Assembly: GCA_016223105.1 (NCBI GenBank)
Contig: JACRPR010000236.1
Coordinates: 1-37,556 of the forward strand
DNA: 37,556 bases
Reading direction: 5' to 3'
Origin: Chloroflexota bacterium
GTDB taxonomy: Bacteria > Chloroflexota > Anaerolineae > UBA4142
Positions 1 through 8,862 of the stretch are shown piece by piece; the stretch's first letter is position 1; every line of letters begins with the position of its first letter. The notes under the pieces are model-generated. The model made no database searches, was not told the origin of the DNA, and saw only the letters and a program-made list of their open reading frames with translations. Both the position numbers and the translations under genes were made by a program.

Positions 1-140
1 CAAAAATGACTGTTTGAATGAGAAAATGCGACGCGCAAGAGTGGGCAACATAGAGTATCGTGTAGCAGAATGCTCACGCACTCAGCCAACAAATTGACGC
101 ATTTGAAGAACTGTTCAAGTTATTTTCGGTCAAACCCTAA

Positions 141-203
141 GTGGCGCGGCTTTTCAAGCCGCTGGGTGCGGGAAGTTTGATGCGGGCTCGAAAGCCCGCC
201 CCA
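141..203. repeat. Dispersed double-hairpin palindrome, copy 1
   Basis: Two short hairpins in tandem: one built on GGCTTTTCAAGCC, the other on GCGGGCTCGAAAGCCCGC. The same unit occurs at 24398-24448 in the opposite orientation with the same order of hairpins; this copy has about 12-15 extra bases between the two stems. It lies between the window start and the first gene, 29 bases before the ATG. The matching copies on opposite strands make it a REP-like dispersed repeat and not a gene-specific terminator. Bases 1-140 hold no gene or structure I can support. Confidence 0.8.
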
Positions 204-231
204 CTATTTTATCGCGAGGAGCGAAACCATA

Positions 232-1026
232 ATGCAAAACCGTTTGCAACGACTCTATGAAAAATGGTCGTTGGCGCTTTCGATTCAACCGATCATTCTG
301 CTCGTCGTTGTCGTCAAATCTGTTTTCATTGTTTGGAATCTTGAAGTCTGGGAGATGAATCCGCTCTTGTCCGGGTTGATCGCCGCGAATGTTTTCTTGC
401 TCGGCTTTCTTATTTCCGGCGTGTTGGTGGATTACAAAGAAGCCGAACGTTTGCCCGGCGATATTGCCGCGAGTCTCGCGGCGTTGTTCGATGAGGTCAA
501 GGCGATTTACAAAGAACATCGCGCGCCCGCGGCGTTGGACTGCCTCGACCAGGTTCACACGCTCACGCTCACGCTCAAAAATTGGTTTCACAAAAAACAA
601 AACACCGACGCGTTGATGGCGGAACTCTCCGCGTTGAACGATCATCTCGCCGCGCTCGAATCGTCCGGCGCGGGCGAATCGGCGGCGCACATCAAAGCGG
701 AGCAGAGCGCGATTCGGCGCACGCTGATTCGCGTGCGAACGATTCGCGGCACGTTCTTCGTACCGTCGGGTTACGCGATCGCGGAAGCGACGAACATTTC
801 GGTGATCGTTGCGTTGTGGTTGACGAGCATCGCGGAGACATTTGAAGCGTTATTCTTCGTCGGGCTGATCGCGTTCCTCACAACCTATATGCTCGCGCTG
901 ATTCGGCGACTCGATAATCCGTTTGATTATTACAGCAAGGAAAGCGACGTGGATGAAATTTCGTTAATGCCGCTCGACGAAGTGCAGAGATGGATCGAAG
1001 AATTCAAAGCGCAAATCAAAAAGTAG
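232..1026 (+). CDS. Hypothetical membrane protein, two N-terminal and two C-terminal TM segments
   Basis: 264 aa. The ATG is preceded by a GAGGAG ribosome binding site at about 215-220, which fixes the start. Two hydrophobic segments lie near residues 18-37 and 46-65, then a charged, helical, probably cytoplasmic middle (about 70-175), then a hydrophobic stretch at about 185-225 that can span the membrane twice, and an acidic/charged tail. The layout recalls DUF4239/bestrophin-like proteins, but I see no diagnostic motif and this is only a resemblance. The 3' end overlaps the next gene by 37 bases, so the two are probably co-transcribed. Function unknown. Confidence 0.75.
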   Translation: MQNRLQRLYEKWSLALSIQPIILLVVVVKSVFIVWNLEVWEMNPLLSGLIAANVFLLGFLISGVLVDYKEAERLPGDIAASLAALFDEVKAIYKEHRAPAALDCLDQVHTLTLTLKNWFHKKQNTDALMAELSALNDHLAALESSGAGESAAHIKAEQSAIRRTLIRVRTIRGTFFVPSGYAIAEATNISVIVALWLTSIAETFEALFFVGLIAFLTTYMLALIRRLDNPFDYYSKESDVDEISLMPLDEVQRWIEEFKAQIKK

Positions 1027-3407
1027 ATCCAGGGAACATTCTGCGCCTACCGGACTCACAATCACTGATCTGGCTTTTTCCGATTGTCGCGCTCGCGTTG
1101 GGCTTGCGGTTGTGGGGCGTCAGTTTTGGATTGCCTTTTTTTTATCATCCCGACGAAGGCGTGCCGGTAAATATCGCGTTGCGGATATTGCGCGACGGCA
1201 ATCTCCATCCTGGTTTCTACCATTGGCCCTCGCTCTTGTTTTATTTCAACGCTTTTGTGTATGGCATCTTTTTTTTGATCGGACGGATTACCGGACGATT
1301 CACCGCGATAACCGATCTCGCGTACCCTGATATTGTTACGGTCGCAGTCGGGCGCGCCGGCGTGCCGGAAGAATTATTGATCGGACGCGCCGCGCAAGCC
1401 ATGATCGGCGCGCTCGCCATCGTGTGGGTTTATCTGATTTGCCGGCACCTCGCGCGTGATCCGCGCGCGGGGTTGATCGGCGCGTTGTTTCTCGCGGTCG
1501 AAACGATTAGCGTCCGCAACAATCAATTCATCCGCCCTGAATCATTGCTCGTTTTTTTCTTGTTGGGGACGGTATTCTTTTCGCTCAAAATCATTGACGA
1601 CCCGCGCCCGCGCCATTACGCGCTGGCGGCAATCAGCGCGGGCTTGGCGGCATCGAGCAAATACAATGCCGGGCTCGGGGTGATCCTGATTCTGTCCGCG
1701 CATCTGATGCGTTTTGGCATTCGCGGATTCGCGCGGCGCGAAATTTATTTTGCCGGCGCGATCAGCGCGCTCGCGTTTTTCGCGGGCACTCCCTTTGCCC
1801 TGTTGGATTGGCGAACTTTTCTGCAATCGGGAATTGCGGAAGATGCCGCGATCTATGCCGGCGGACATGCGGGGGGCGAAGGGGATACCCTGCGGTGGTA
1901 TATCGAATTCTTGTGGCAGACTCAGGGCGCGTTGCTTTTGCTCGCGCTCGCCGAGATCGTCATCATTCTTCGCCGCCGTGATCTCGCGGGCATCGCGCTG
2001 ATCAGTTTTCCGGCGATCTATTTTAGTTTTGTTAGCGCATACCGGGTTCGTTTTGACACGACGATCTTGCCGGTGATTCCGTTTATCGTGATCCTTGCCG
2101 CGCGATTGATCGCGCGCGGCTGGAATTTCAATTCGCGATTTGCGCGCGGCGCGGTGCTCGTCTTGATCTGCGCGCTAATTCTGCCGCCATTGCGCGCCAC
2201 CGTGGATTATAATACGCGCTTGTTACAGATTGACGGACGCGAAACCGCGCGACAGTGGATCGAAAAAAATCTGCCCGCGGGCGCGCGTTTCGCGGTTGAG
2301 CCATACGCGCCCTACATCGCGCGCCCCCGCTACACCGTGAGCGGGGTCGCCGGAATGACTGAACATCCGCCGGAGTGGTACCGCGCGAATGGATTCGAAT
2401 ACCTGGTTTTTAGTTATGGCGCGTTCGGGCGATTTTACGAAAATCGCGCGGCGTATCCCGATTTCGTCGCGCGGTACGAAGCATTGTTTGCCGCGTTCCC
2501 GGAAATCAAACGCTTTAACGAAAACGGAATGGAAATTCGGGTGCATCAAACAAACGCGGCGAATCTGCCCGCGCATAAAAGCGGTGAACGCTGGGGCGTG
2601 TACGCCGAATGGATCGAATTCGTCGGTTACGATGGTGCGACGCCGCGCGACCTGGTTTTGTATTGGCGCGCGCTCTCCACGCGCCGCACGCCATACCAAT
2701 TAACCGTCATCCTGCGCGATGAAAATGATCACGCGCGCGCGCAAACCACCGGCGATCTGTTTGGCGAACTCGATTCCCAAAACCAGGGACGCGATGAAAT
2801 TGTGCGTGTGCCGATTGACCTTGCCGTGCCATCCGACCTCGCGCCGGGGCGATACCGGCTCGAACTGAACGTTGACGCTGAAGGGATCGGACGGATTCCA
2901 CGGCTCGCGCTTGATCGGCAACCGGTCTCGGACAAACATTTCTTGGCGGTGAAAATTCCGCCGCCCGCGCCGTCGCCGAATGAAATCGCAACGGCACGCC
3001 TAATCAATGTTCGCTTTGACAACACGCTTCTGTTGCTTGGGCACGCGCCATTCCGCGCGACCGTGCGCGCCGGTGATGCGTTGTTGCTCACGACGTACTG
3101 GCAGGGCATCGCGAAGATTGATCGCGATCTAACTTTGTTTTTGCATTTGCTTGACGCGCCGGGAAACTTGCGCGCGCAACTCGATACGCAACCGGTCGCG
3201 GGCGCGTATCCGACTTCACTCTGGGATGCCGGTGAAATCGTCCGCGACGAGTCCACGCTGACGTTGCCGCGTGATCTCGCGCCGGGCAAATACCGGCTCG
3301 CGCTCGGTTGGTATTCCCATCCGACCCTTGCGCGCTTGACCGTTGGAGATGCAAACGGCGCGGCAGTTGGCGATCAGATCATCCTGGCAGAGATTACGAT
3401 TGAATAA
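990..3407 (+). CDS. GT39/ArnT-type membrane glycosyltransferase with C-terminal beta-sandwich
   Basis: 805 aa. About ten hydrophobic segments fill residues 28-400. The first extracytoplasmic loop carries YHPDE (D55, E56), the position of the catalytic acid in PMT/ArnT-type GT-C glycosyltransferases, which move sugars from polyprenyl-phosphate donors to acceptors outside the cytoplasmic membrane. Residues about 405-805 are soluble and contain two related beta-rich units, each with a 'LxLYW/LLTTYW' strand and a 'DLAPGxYRL' strand; the second GT39 protein in this window (21239-23362) ends with the same kind of unit. The ATG at 990 lies inside the upstream gene (37-base overlap) and has no strong ribosome site, so the start is the least certain part. 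The acceptor cannot be told from sequence. Confidence 0.85.
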   Translation: MDRRIQSANQKVDPGNILRLPDSQSLIWLFPIVALALGLRLWGVSFGLPFFYHPDEGVPVNIALRILRDGNLHPGFYHWPSLLFYFNAFVYGIFFLIGRITGRFTAITDLAYPDIVTVAVGRAGVPEELLIGRAAQAMIGALAIVWVYLICRHLARDPRAGLIGALFLAVETISVRNNQFIRPESLLVFFLLGTVFFSLKIIDDPRPRHYALAAISAGLAASSKYNAGLGVILILSAHLMRFGIRGFARREIYFAGAISALAFFAGTPFALLDWRTFLQSGIAEDAAIYAGGHAGGEGDTLRWYIEFLWQTQGALLLLALAEIVIILRRRDLAGIALISFPAIYFSFVSAYRVRFDTTILPVIPFIVILAARLIARGWNFNSRFARGAVLVLICALILPPLRATVDYNTRLLQIDGRETARQWIEKNLPAGARFAVEPYAPYIARPRYTVSGVAGMTEHPPEWYRANGFEYLVFSYGAFGRFYENRAAYPDFVARYEALFAAFPEIKRFNENGMEIRVHQTNAANLPAHKSGERWGVYAEWIEFVGYDGATPRDLVLYWRALSTRRTPYQLTVILRDENDHARAQTTGDLFGELDSQNQGRDEIVRVPIDLAVPSDLAPGRYRLELNVDAEGIGRIPRLALDRQPVSDKHFLAVKIPPPAPSPNEIATARLINVRFDNTLLLLGHAPFRATVRAGDALLLTTYWQGIAKIDRDLTLFLHLLDAPGNLRAQLDTQPVAGAYPTSLWDAGEIVRDESTLTLPRDLAPGKYRLALGWYSHPTLARLTVGDANGAAVGDQIILAEITIE

Positions 3408-3428
3408 ACGACCTGGTTCAATGCGCGC

Positions 3429-3457
3429 TTGCACTTTGCCGCCGATTCTGTTATGAT
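3429..3457 (+). promoter_or_regulatory. Sigma-70-type promoter of the nucleotidyltransferase module
   Basis: TTGCAC (3429-3434) and TATGAT (3452-3457) are separated by exactly 17 bases. The predicted start of transcription is near 3464, giving a leader of only about 14 bases before the ATG at 3478. Confidence 0.65.
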
Positions 3458-3477
3458 TTCGACCGGGTTGAACGGAA

Positions 3478-3750
3478 ATGAATGACGCACAGACCGAAAC
3501 AAAATTTCAATTCGAACCGACTACCGTTGCCGAAATTGTGCGCGGCTTGGATCCGATTGACTGGGTTGATCTGCGACTCGCCGCGCGCTTGACCCCAGCC
3601 CAACGCGTGTTGGCAGGAATGTCCGCGCAAGCATTTGCAATGGCGGCTTTGCGCGGAACATTCCGTAAACGCTTCCCGGAATTATCGCTGGCTGAATTGA
3701 ATATGCGCGTATTACGTTACGTTACATCAGTGCAGATGGGCGAAATATGA
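3478..3750 (+). CDS. Small partner protein of nucleotidyltransferase (antitoxin-like)
   Basis: 90 aa, soluble, helical, with the pattern 'LTPAQRVLAGMSAQAFAMAA' then 'RKRFPELSLAEL'. From memory, small proteins with this 'sP.qRv...glR.r.PelS..EL' pattern commonly sit just before DUF6036-type nucleotidyltransferases; I could not search. The stop overlaps the start of the next gene (ATGA at 3747-3750), so the two are translationally coupled. Own promoter directly upstream. Acting as the neutralising partner of a toxin-antitoxin-like pair is an inference from position and size, not from a recognised fold. Confidence 0.7.
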   Translation: MNDAQTETKFQFEPTTVAEIVRGLDPIDWVDLRLAARLTPAQRVLAGMSAQAFAMAALRGTFRKRFPELSLAELNMRVLRYVTSVQMGEI

Positions 3751-4367
3751 GCGCGATGAAATTCTATCTCCGCATCGTACAAGCACTGGAAAAAATCAAC
3801 GCACCGTATATGATCGTCGGCGCGTTTGCGGGCTGGGCGTTTGGAGTCAGGCGCACAACCTTCGATGTAGATATTCTGGTAGATTTGCGCGCACAAGACC
3901 TGCCCGCGCTTGCCGCAGAATTTCCTTTGCCGCGCTATTACGCTGATCCTGAAATGATGCGAAACTCGATGCGGCTTGGGATTATGTTCAACCTGATTGA
4001 CACATCCGAAGGCGTCAAAGCCGACCTGGTTCCAATGACGCGCGAACCAGGTTATCGCGCGGCGTTTGCGCGACGCGTGCGCCAAACTTTTGAAGACGAG
4101 GAAGGTAATCGGTTTGACGCCTGGTGCGCGCAACCAGCGGACATCATTATTGGTAAACTCAAAGCATGGACAGAAGGACGTTCTAGCAAACACCCAGCCG
4201 ATATTCACCAGATGCTCGTTTTCTCGTTGAGCAATTTGAGCAATGTTCAAATTGATCAGACAATTGTAACGACTCAAGCCGCGCGTCTGGGATCGGAAAC
4301 GCTCGCGCTGTGGCAGGAACTGGTCGCGCGCGCCGAATCTGAAGTCCGCAAAAATAAAAACGCATAA
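3747..4367 (+). CDS. Nucleotidyltransferase-fold protein (MNT/DUF6036-like)
   Basis: 206 aa. Residues 24-46 carry the pol-beta nucleotidyltransferase signature: VGAFAGW, an arginine pair, then DVD (D40, D42 as metal ligands), with a third likely carboxylate at D93 (KADLV). A conserved-looking 'ADIIIGKL' follows, as in nucleotidyltransferases that pair with small partner proteins. Such enzymes add nucleotides to tRNA, proteins or small molecules, and many are toxins; which substrate applies here cannot be read from sequence. Coupled to the 90-aa gene by an ATGA overlap. The length fits a complete single-domain protein. Confidence 0.8.
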   Translation: MSAMKFYLRIVQALEKINAPYMIVGAFAGWAFGVRRTTFDVDILVDLRAQDLPALAAEFPLPRYYADPEMMRNSMRLGIMFNLIDTSEGVKADLVPMTREPGYRAAFARRVRQTFEDEEGNRFDAWCAQPADIIIGKLKAWTEGRSSKHPADIHQMLVFSLSNLSNVQIDQTIVTTQAARLGSETLALWQELVARAESEVRKNKNA

Positions 4368-4384
4368 TTGATCGCGAGCCAACT

Positions 4385-7051
4385 ATGCTTGCAAAATTTT
4401 CAATTCAAAAATTTACGCTTGGTTTTGCTTTCCTCGTTCTCTTTGCCGCGCTCTTTGCACACGCTTCCGCCGAGTCGCCCGCGTTTCAAACGTACACCCA
4501 ACGCGACGGTCTCGCGTCCGATTTTGTAACGAGCATCGTGTTCGCGCGCGATGGCGCGGCGTGGATCGGCACCGCGCGCGGCGCGACCTCCGCGCAAGAT
4601 AAATACTGGGTAACGTACACCGCCGCGCACGGCTTGGGCAATTCGCACATCACCGGGATCGCGATTGCCGGAGACGGCAAAATTTATTTCGCGACGAACG
4701 GCGGCGGGCTCTCGGTGTTTGACGGCGCGAATCGCAAAACGTACACCACCGGCAATTCCGCGATCCCAAGTAATTTTCTCACCGCCGTCGCGGTGGACAA
4801 ACAAAATCGCGTCTGGGTCGGCACATCCGGCGCGGGCATCGCGAAACTCGAAGCCGACCAGTGGACGAAAATTAATCTGCCGCACAATTACGCGAACGCG
4901 CTCGCGCTCGACGCGAACGGCAATCCCTGGATCGCGACGAACGATGGCGCGATTTTTTTTGATGGCAAAACCCTGGGACGCTTGGGCACGCAACACGGTT
5001 TGCCGAGCAATCGCATCAACACAGTCGCGCTTGGCGCGGACGGGCGCGTGTGGTTTGGTACCGACAGCGGCGCGGTCGTGTACGATGGGCGCGCGATCCG
5101 GGTCTATCAAGAACGCGAGGGACTCGCGAACAATTCTGTGCGCGCGATTGCGTTCGACGCGCAGAGACGCGTGTGGATTGGCACATCGCGCGGTATTTCG
5201 ATTTTGGATGGCGCGCGCTGGCTCAAGTACACGCGCGCGGACGGACTCGCGGACGATGCGCCGACGACGATTGCGTTCGATGCGCGCGGCAACGCGTGGG
5301 TCGGCACGGGGCACGGCATCAGCGCGTTCGGCGACGCGAAATTAATTCGCCCGACGCTTTTGCCGGTCGTGTTCATTCACGGTTGGCACACCGCCGATTC
5401 CGATGTGCTCGACGACACGGAATTTCGGTTCATTCGCAAATCGCTCGAACGCGATGGCTTTCAAGTTTTTTACGCGCAAGGCATCTCGCCGTATCGCACG
5501 CTCTTTCAAAACGCCGCGACGCTACGCGATGTGATCGCGGAGGTGAAAGCAAAAACCGGCGCGCGCCAGGTTGATCTGCTCGCGTTTTCGATGGGCGGCT
5601 TGAACACGCGCGCGTATCTCGAATCGTCATTTTACCAGGACGATGTGCGCCGCGCGATTATTCTCGGCACGCCGATGGCGGGGGTGCAATTGTGGTATCC
5701 GCTCCTCACGCGCGAAATCGAAGAGCGACCGACCGAGCCATCCGTGATCGAGTTGACGCCGGAGTACGCGACCTTGTTCAATCGCACGCACACGCCGCGC
5801 GCGACCGTGCCGTACGATTTGATCGCCGGCGACGCGCGCAATCAACCTGGTCTCGATCTGCTCAAAATTTTTCCGGCGAGCGATGGGTTGATCGAGCAGT
5901 GGAGCGCGCACGCGTTGCAGGGTCCGCTCGTGCGGCATATCGCCAACGCGGACGCGCACGATTGGAACCCGTCGCCACTGCCGTTCAACATCACCGCGTA
6001 TTTGTATCCCGCGCAAACGTACGAACGGTACATTCGTAACGGCTTGCGCGATCCTGATGCGCGTCCGCTCGGTTTTGCCGCCGCGCCAGTCGAGCCGCTT
6101 CCGCCGCGCAACACCTCGCCGCTCAGCATAGACACTCTGCGCGCGGGCGCGACGATCACGCGCGCAATCGCGATTGACGCGAATCGCGCGGCGCGATTTT
6201 TCGCGCGTTGGAATCGCGGCGATGTCGAAATGAAATTGCGCGCGCCGGACGGATCGCGCTACGAACCGAACGCGCCGCGCGACGCGACGTATCTCAAAGC
6301 CGACATCGGCAGTTTGATCGCGTACTCGATTCCGCGCGCGCAAGTGGGCACCTGGTTGTTGACCGCGACCCGGCTCGACAAGGGAAGCGAGCCGATGGCG
6401 TTGACGCTGTACGCCGATTTCGACGCAGACTTGCGATTGAACATCGGCGCGGATCGCATGTGGTACGATCTCGGCGCGCCGGTTGTGATCACCGCGACGT
6501 TATCAAATCGCGCGAGCGGCGCGGAGGTGCGCGCGCAATTGCAATGGCTCGGCGCTGCCGCGACGCCGCGCGGCGTAGCGAGCGAAATCAAATTCGCGGA
6601 AACGACGCCGGGATTTTACACGCAAACAATTACCTACACGCGACGCGGCGGATATTATTTACTGCGCGTGAGCGCGCGCGGCGCGGGCTTTGCGCGCGAA
6701 CGCCAAATGCTTTTTTCCGTCTCGCCGAAAACTGCCGCGTTCACCGGCACTCAGCGCGCGCGCAAAGAGGACGATGCGTTGATCATCGAAGCGGATGTCG
6801 AGGTCGCGCGCGCTGGTGAATTTGCACTGTCCGCGATTTTGCGAAACGCGCAAGGCGAAGTTGTGCTCGCGCTGACCGCGCCGCAAACGTTAAAGCCCGG
6901 CGCGCAGACCGCGACGATCACGATCCCAGGTCGCGATTTGCGCGGGCGCGCGGGCGCGTACCAAGTTGATTTGATTTTGATGGATGCGACGTGGACAGCC
7001 GTCCAAGTGGACGAAGCGCGTAACGCGCTGACGACGGAGGGGGGACAATGA
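4385..7051 (+). CDS. Secreted beta-propeller / alpha-beta hydrolase (lipase-like) fusion
   Basis: 888 aa. Residues 1-29 form a signal peptide (basic start, hydrophobic core, AHASAE). Residues about 35-318 are six or seven Reg_prop-type propeller repeats, each with 'DxxGxxWIGT' and 'GLxxNxV'-like strands. Residues 325-530 are an alpha/beta hydrolase resembling PGAP1/triacylglycerol lipases: oxyanion HGW (332-334), nucleophile elbow AFSMGG (S402), and candidate acid and base at D500 and H525. About 570-888 is a beta-rich C-terminal region, probably Ig-like. Reg_prop repeats are usually the sensor part of hybrid two-component proteins; here no TM-kinase part follows. The stop overlaps the HlyD-like start (ATGA at 7048-7051). 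Substrate unknown. Confidence 0.85.
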   Translation: MLAKFSIQKFTLGFAFLVLFAALFAHASAESPAFQTYTQRDGLASDFVTSIVFARDGAAWIGTARGATSAQDKYWVTYTAAHGLGNSHITGIAIAGDGKIYFATNGGGLSVFDGANRKTYTTGNSAIPSNFLTAVAVDKQNRVWVGTSGAGIAKLEADQWTKINLPHNYANALALDANGNPWIATNDGAIFFDGKTLGRLGTQHGLPSNRINTVALGADGRVWFGTDSGAVVYDGRAIRVYQEREGLANNSVRAIAFDAQRRVWIGTSRGISILDGARWLKYTRADGLADDAPTTIAFDARGNAWVGTGHGISAFGDAKLIRPTLLPVVFIHGWHTADSDVLDDTEFRFIRKSLERDGFQVFYAQGISPYRTLFQNAATLRDVIAEVKAKTGARQVDLLAFSMGGLNTRAYLESSFYQDDVRRAIILGTPMAGVQLWYPLLTREIEERPTEPSVIELTPEYATLFNRTHTPRATVPYDLIAGDARNQPGLDLLKIFPASDGLIEQWSAHALQGPLVRHIANADAHDWNPSPLPFNITAYLYPAQTYERYIRNGLRDPDARPLGFAAAPVEPLPPRNTSPLSIDTLRAGATITRAIAIDANRAARFFARWNRGDVEMKLRAPDGSRYEPNAPRDATYLKADIGSLIAYSIPRAQVGTWLLTATRLDKGSEPMALTLYADFDADLRLNIGADRMWYDLGAPVVITATLSNRASGAEVRAQLQWLGAAATPRGVASEIKFAETTPGFYTQTITYTRRGGYYLLRVSARGAGFARERQMLFSVSPKTAAFTGTQRARKEDDALIIEADVEVARAGEFALSAILRNAQGEVVLALTAPQTLKPGAQTATITIPGRDLRGRAGAYQVDLILMDATWTAVQVDEARNALTTEGGQ

Positions 7052-8232
7052 CAGCCCGGGTGATTCCGCTATTTCAAAAAATTCCAATCACGCGCAAACA
7101 AGTTTTGATCGGCGCGGCAATTTTGGTCGTCCTGGTTTTGGCGACGGTCGGCGCGATGGTGTGGATGCCCAAGCCCGCGCCGCAAAGCACCGCCATCGCG
7201 CGACGCGGCGATTTGAGTGCGTCCATCAACGCGACCGGCAAAGTGCGCGCGAAAAAATCCGCGCGGCTCGCCTTGCCAATGTCCGGTCTCATCGCGACGA
7301 TTGAAAAACAGGAAGGGGACACAGTGAGCGCGGGCGATGTGATCGCGACGTTGCGCGCGGAAGACGCGCAACGCCGGGTCAAGCAAGCCGAACTGACGTT
7401 AAGCTCGCGTACGCTCGATCTCGCGCGCGCGAAAAGCGCGCCGCGCGACGAGGATATTGAAATCGCGCGCGCGAGTTTACGCAAGGCAACGTTATCCGCC
7501 GCCATCGCCGAAGCCGCGTACACCGCATCGCCGACGACGCAAACGAGCATCGGTCTGGAACTCGCGCGCGCCGATCTCGACATTGCGCGCGCGAGTTTCA
7601 ATCGCGTCGTGAATGGTCCATCGAAAGAAGAACTCGACTCTTTGCAAAATTCGGTGACGTACGCGCAGATCGAATTGGAGAGCGCGAAAATCGCGCTCGG
7701 ACAAACGAAATTGCTCGCGCCGTTCGACGCGACGATCACCGAAATTACCGCGCGCGTCGGCGAACTCGTCGGCGGGTACAATCCGCTCGTCGCCATCGCG
7801 GATTTGAGCGCGTTCGAAATCGCAGTGGAAATTGACGAGATTGATATCGCGAACGCGCAGGTCGGACAAAATATCGAAGTGCGTTTTGATGCGTTTCCCG
7901 GCGAACGCTTTGCCGGCAAATTGACGCGCATTTTTCCGGCGGCGTCCACGCAACGCGGCAGTACGGTGTACAACGCGGTCGTCGAATTTGATCCGCGCGA
8001 ATTCAAAGTGCGCGTCGGGATGGGCGCGAACGTCAAAGTTCTGACGCTCGAAAAACAAAACACGTTGCTCGTGCCGAATCGCGCGCTGAAAAATGTGGGC
8101 ACGCGCAAAGCCGTGCGCGTGGTTTCACCCGGCGCGCCGCGCGATGCGCTCGTCGAAGTCGGTGTAACGGATGGCAACAATACGGAAATTATTTCCGGGT
8201 TGAATGAAGGCGATGTGGTGTTGATCAATTAG
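7048..8232 (+). CDS. HlyD/RND-type membrane fusion (periplasmic adaptor) protein
   Basis: 394 aa. Single N-terminal membrane segment (about residues 18-42), then a lipoyl-like half ('ALPMSGLIATIEKQEGDTVSAGDVIATL'-type motif, about 72-108), a long helical hairpin (about 110-215), the second lipoyl half ('LLAPFDATITEI'), a beta-barrel domain ('VGQNIEVRFDAFPGERFAGKL') and a membrane-proximal C-terminal domain. This is the standard order for adaptors of MacAB-type or tripartite exporters. A GGAGG-rich tract precedes the ATG, which overlaps the stop of the propeller-lipase gene. No ABC ATPase or permease follows: the downstream DNA is repeat and a wrecked antitoxin gene, so the exporter partner is either elsewhere or has been lost. 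Confidence 0.88.
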   Translation: MTARVIPLFQKIPITRKQVLIGAAILVVLVLATVGAMVWMPKPAPQSTAIARRGDLSASINATGKVRAKKSARLALPMSGLIATIEKQEGDTVSAGDVIATLRAEDAQRRVKQAELTLSSRTLDLARAKSAPRDEDIEIARASLRKATLSAAIAEAAYTASPTTQTSIGLELARADLDIARASFNRVVNGPSKEELDSLQNSVTYAQIELESAKIALGQTKLLAPFDATITEITARVGELVGGYNPLVAIADLSAFEIAVEIDEIDIANAQVGQNIEVRFDAFPGERFAGKLTRIFPAASTQRGSTVYNAVVEFDPREFKVRVGMGANVKVLTLEKQNTLLVPNRALKNVGTRKAVRVVSPGAPRDALVEVGVTDGNNTEIISGLNEGDVVLIN

Positions 8233-8254
8233 AGCAAAGTCAATTTGGATTTAT

Positions 8255-8356
8255 GATTTGTCATTCCGATTTGTCATTCCGAACGAAGTGAGGAATCTCC
8301 GGTCCGTCGCGCGAGACCCTTCGCTTCGCGAGACCCTTCGCTTCGTTCAGGGTGAC
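8255..8356. repeat. Composite repeat with imperfect inverted arms and direct duplications
   Basis: A 13-base direct duplication GATTTGTCATTCC (8255-8267, 8268-8280) leads into a left arm (8273-8298). The right arm at 8331-8356 is its imperfect reverse complement (GTCA-CC-GAACGAAG-GA core). A 17-base direct repeat GAGACCCTTCGCTTCG(C/T) occurs at 8313-8329 and 8330-8346. It lies between the HlyD gene and the broken antitoxin gene. No coding potential. Confidence 0.75.
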
Positions 8357-8399
8357 GTTTCCGTAGCGCGACAGAAATTTGTTTTTGTTGGAGCGTCGT

Positions 8400-8862
8400 G
8401 TGATCAAAACAATGCGCGAGAAAAAATTACATCCGATTCATCCCGGCGAAATTTTGCGCGAAGAATTTCTCAAGCCGATGAACTTGCACAAAACCGACTC
8501 GCGTTGGAAATCGGCGTGCATCCGCGCCGCATCAATGAAATCGTTTTGGAAAAACGCGGGATTACGGCAAACACGGCGTTGCGGCTCGCGCGCTATTTTG
8601 GGACGCCGCCGAAATTCTGGTTGGGTTTGCAAGCCGATTGTAACTACTCAGCCCATGTCATTGCGAGCGGTTTTTGCGAAGCAATCCCCGACCTGGTCGA
8701 TCCGGATTCACAACGCGGGGATTGCTTCGTCGGCAAAAAACGCCTCCTCGCAATGACACCTGAGTAGTTACAGCCGATTACGATTTAGATGTCGCCGCCG
8801 ATATGTTGCGCGCGCGACTCACGCGCGAAGTAAAAATTTACGCAGTGCCAAGCAGGGCTTGA
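8400..8862 (+). pseudogene. HigA-like antitoxin, frameshifted and split by a small insertion
   Basis: Start GTG 8400 (GGAG at about 8390-8393) or ATG 8412. The frame gives HPIHPGEILREEFLKPMNL, then continues one frame over as AQNRLALEIGVHPRRINEIV, then GITANTALRLARYFGTPPKFW, the XRE-family HigA signature. One base is missing near 8486-8490: restoring a base would give 'MNLSQNRLA', as in intact HigA. After 'LGLQAD' the gene is interrupted by the 132-bp element at 8640-8771. Removing the element and one copy of its 8-bp duplication restores YDLDVAADMLRARLTREVKIYAVPSRA and a stop at 8860-8862, overlapping the selA ATG. No HigB toxin gene is visible beside it. Two independent lesions mean it is dead. 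Confidence 0.85.
8640..8771. mobile_element. 132-bp MITE-like palindromic insertion with 8-bp target duplication
   Basis: Terminal inverted repeats begin GTAACTACTCA / TGAGTAGTTAC and extend with minor gaps through GTCATTGCGAG to about 25 bases. The interior is also self-complementary (TTTTGCGAAGCAATCCCC against its complement near 8717-8740). It is flanked by a perfect direct repeat AGCCGATT at 8632-8639 and 8772-8779. Excision of the element plus one repeat restores the HigA reading frame, which shows it inserted into an existing gene. It encodes no protein, so it would depend on a transposase in trans. Confidence 0.85.

Noticed and set aside
154..690. 178-codon open frame on the minus strand
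   Set aside because: It is antisense to the first membrane-protein gene, includes the repeat at 141-203, and has the Arg-rich composition typical of shadow frames in this DNA.
8258..8767. 169-codon open frame running across the HigA region
   Set aside because: It is a chance join of repeat DNA, the HigA second frame and the MITE-like insertion; the real event is a broken gene.
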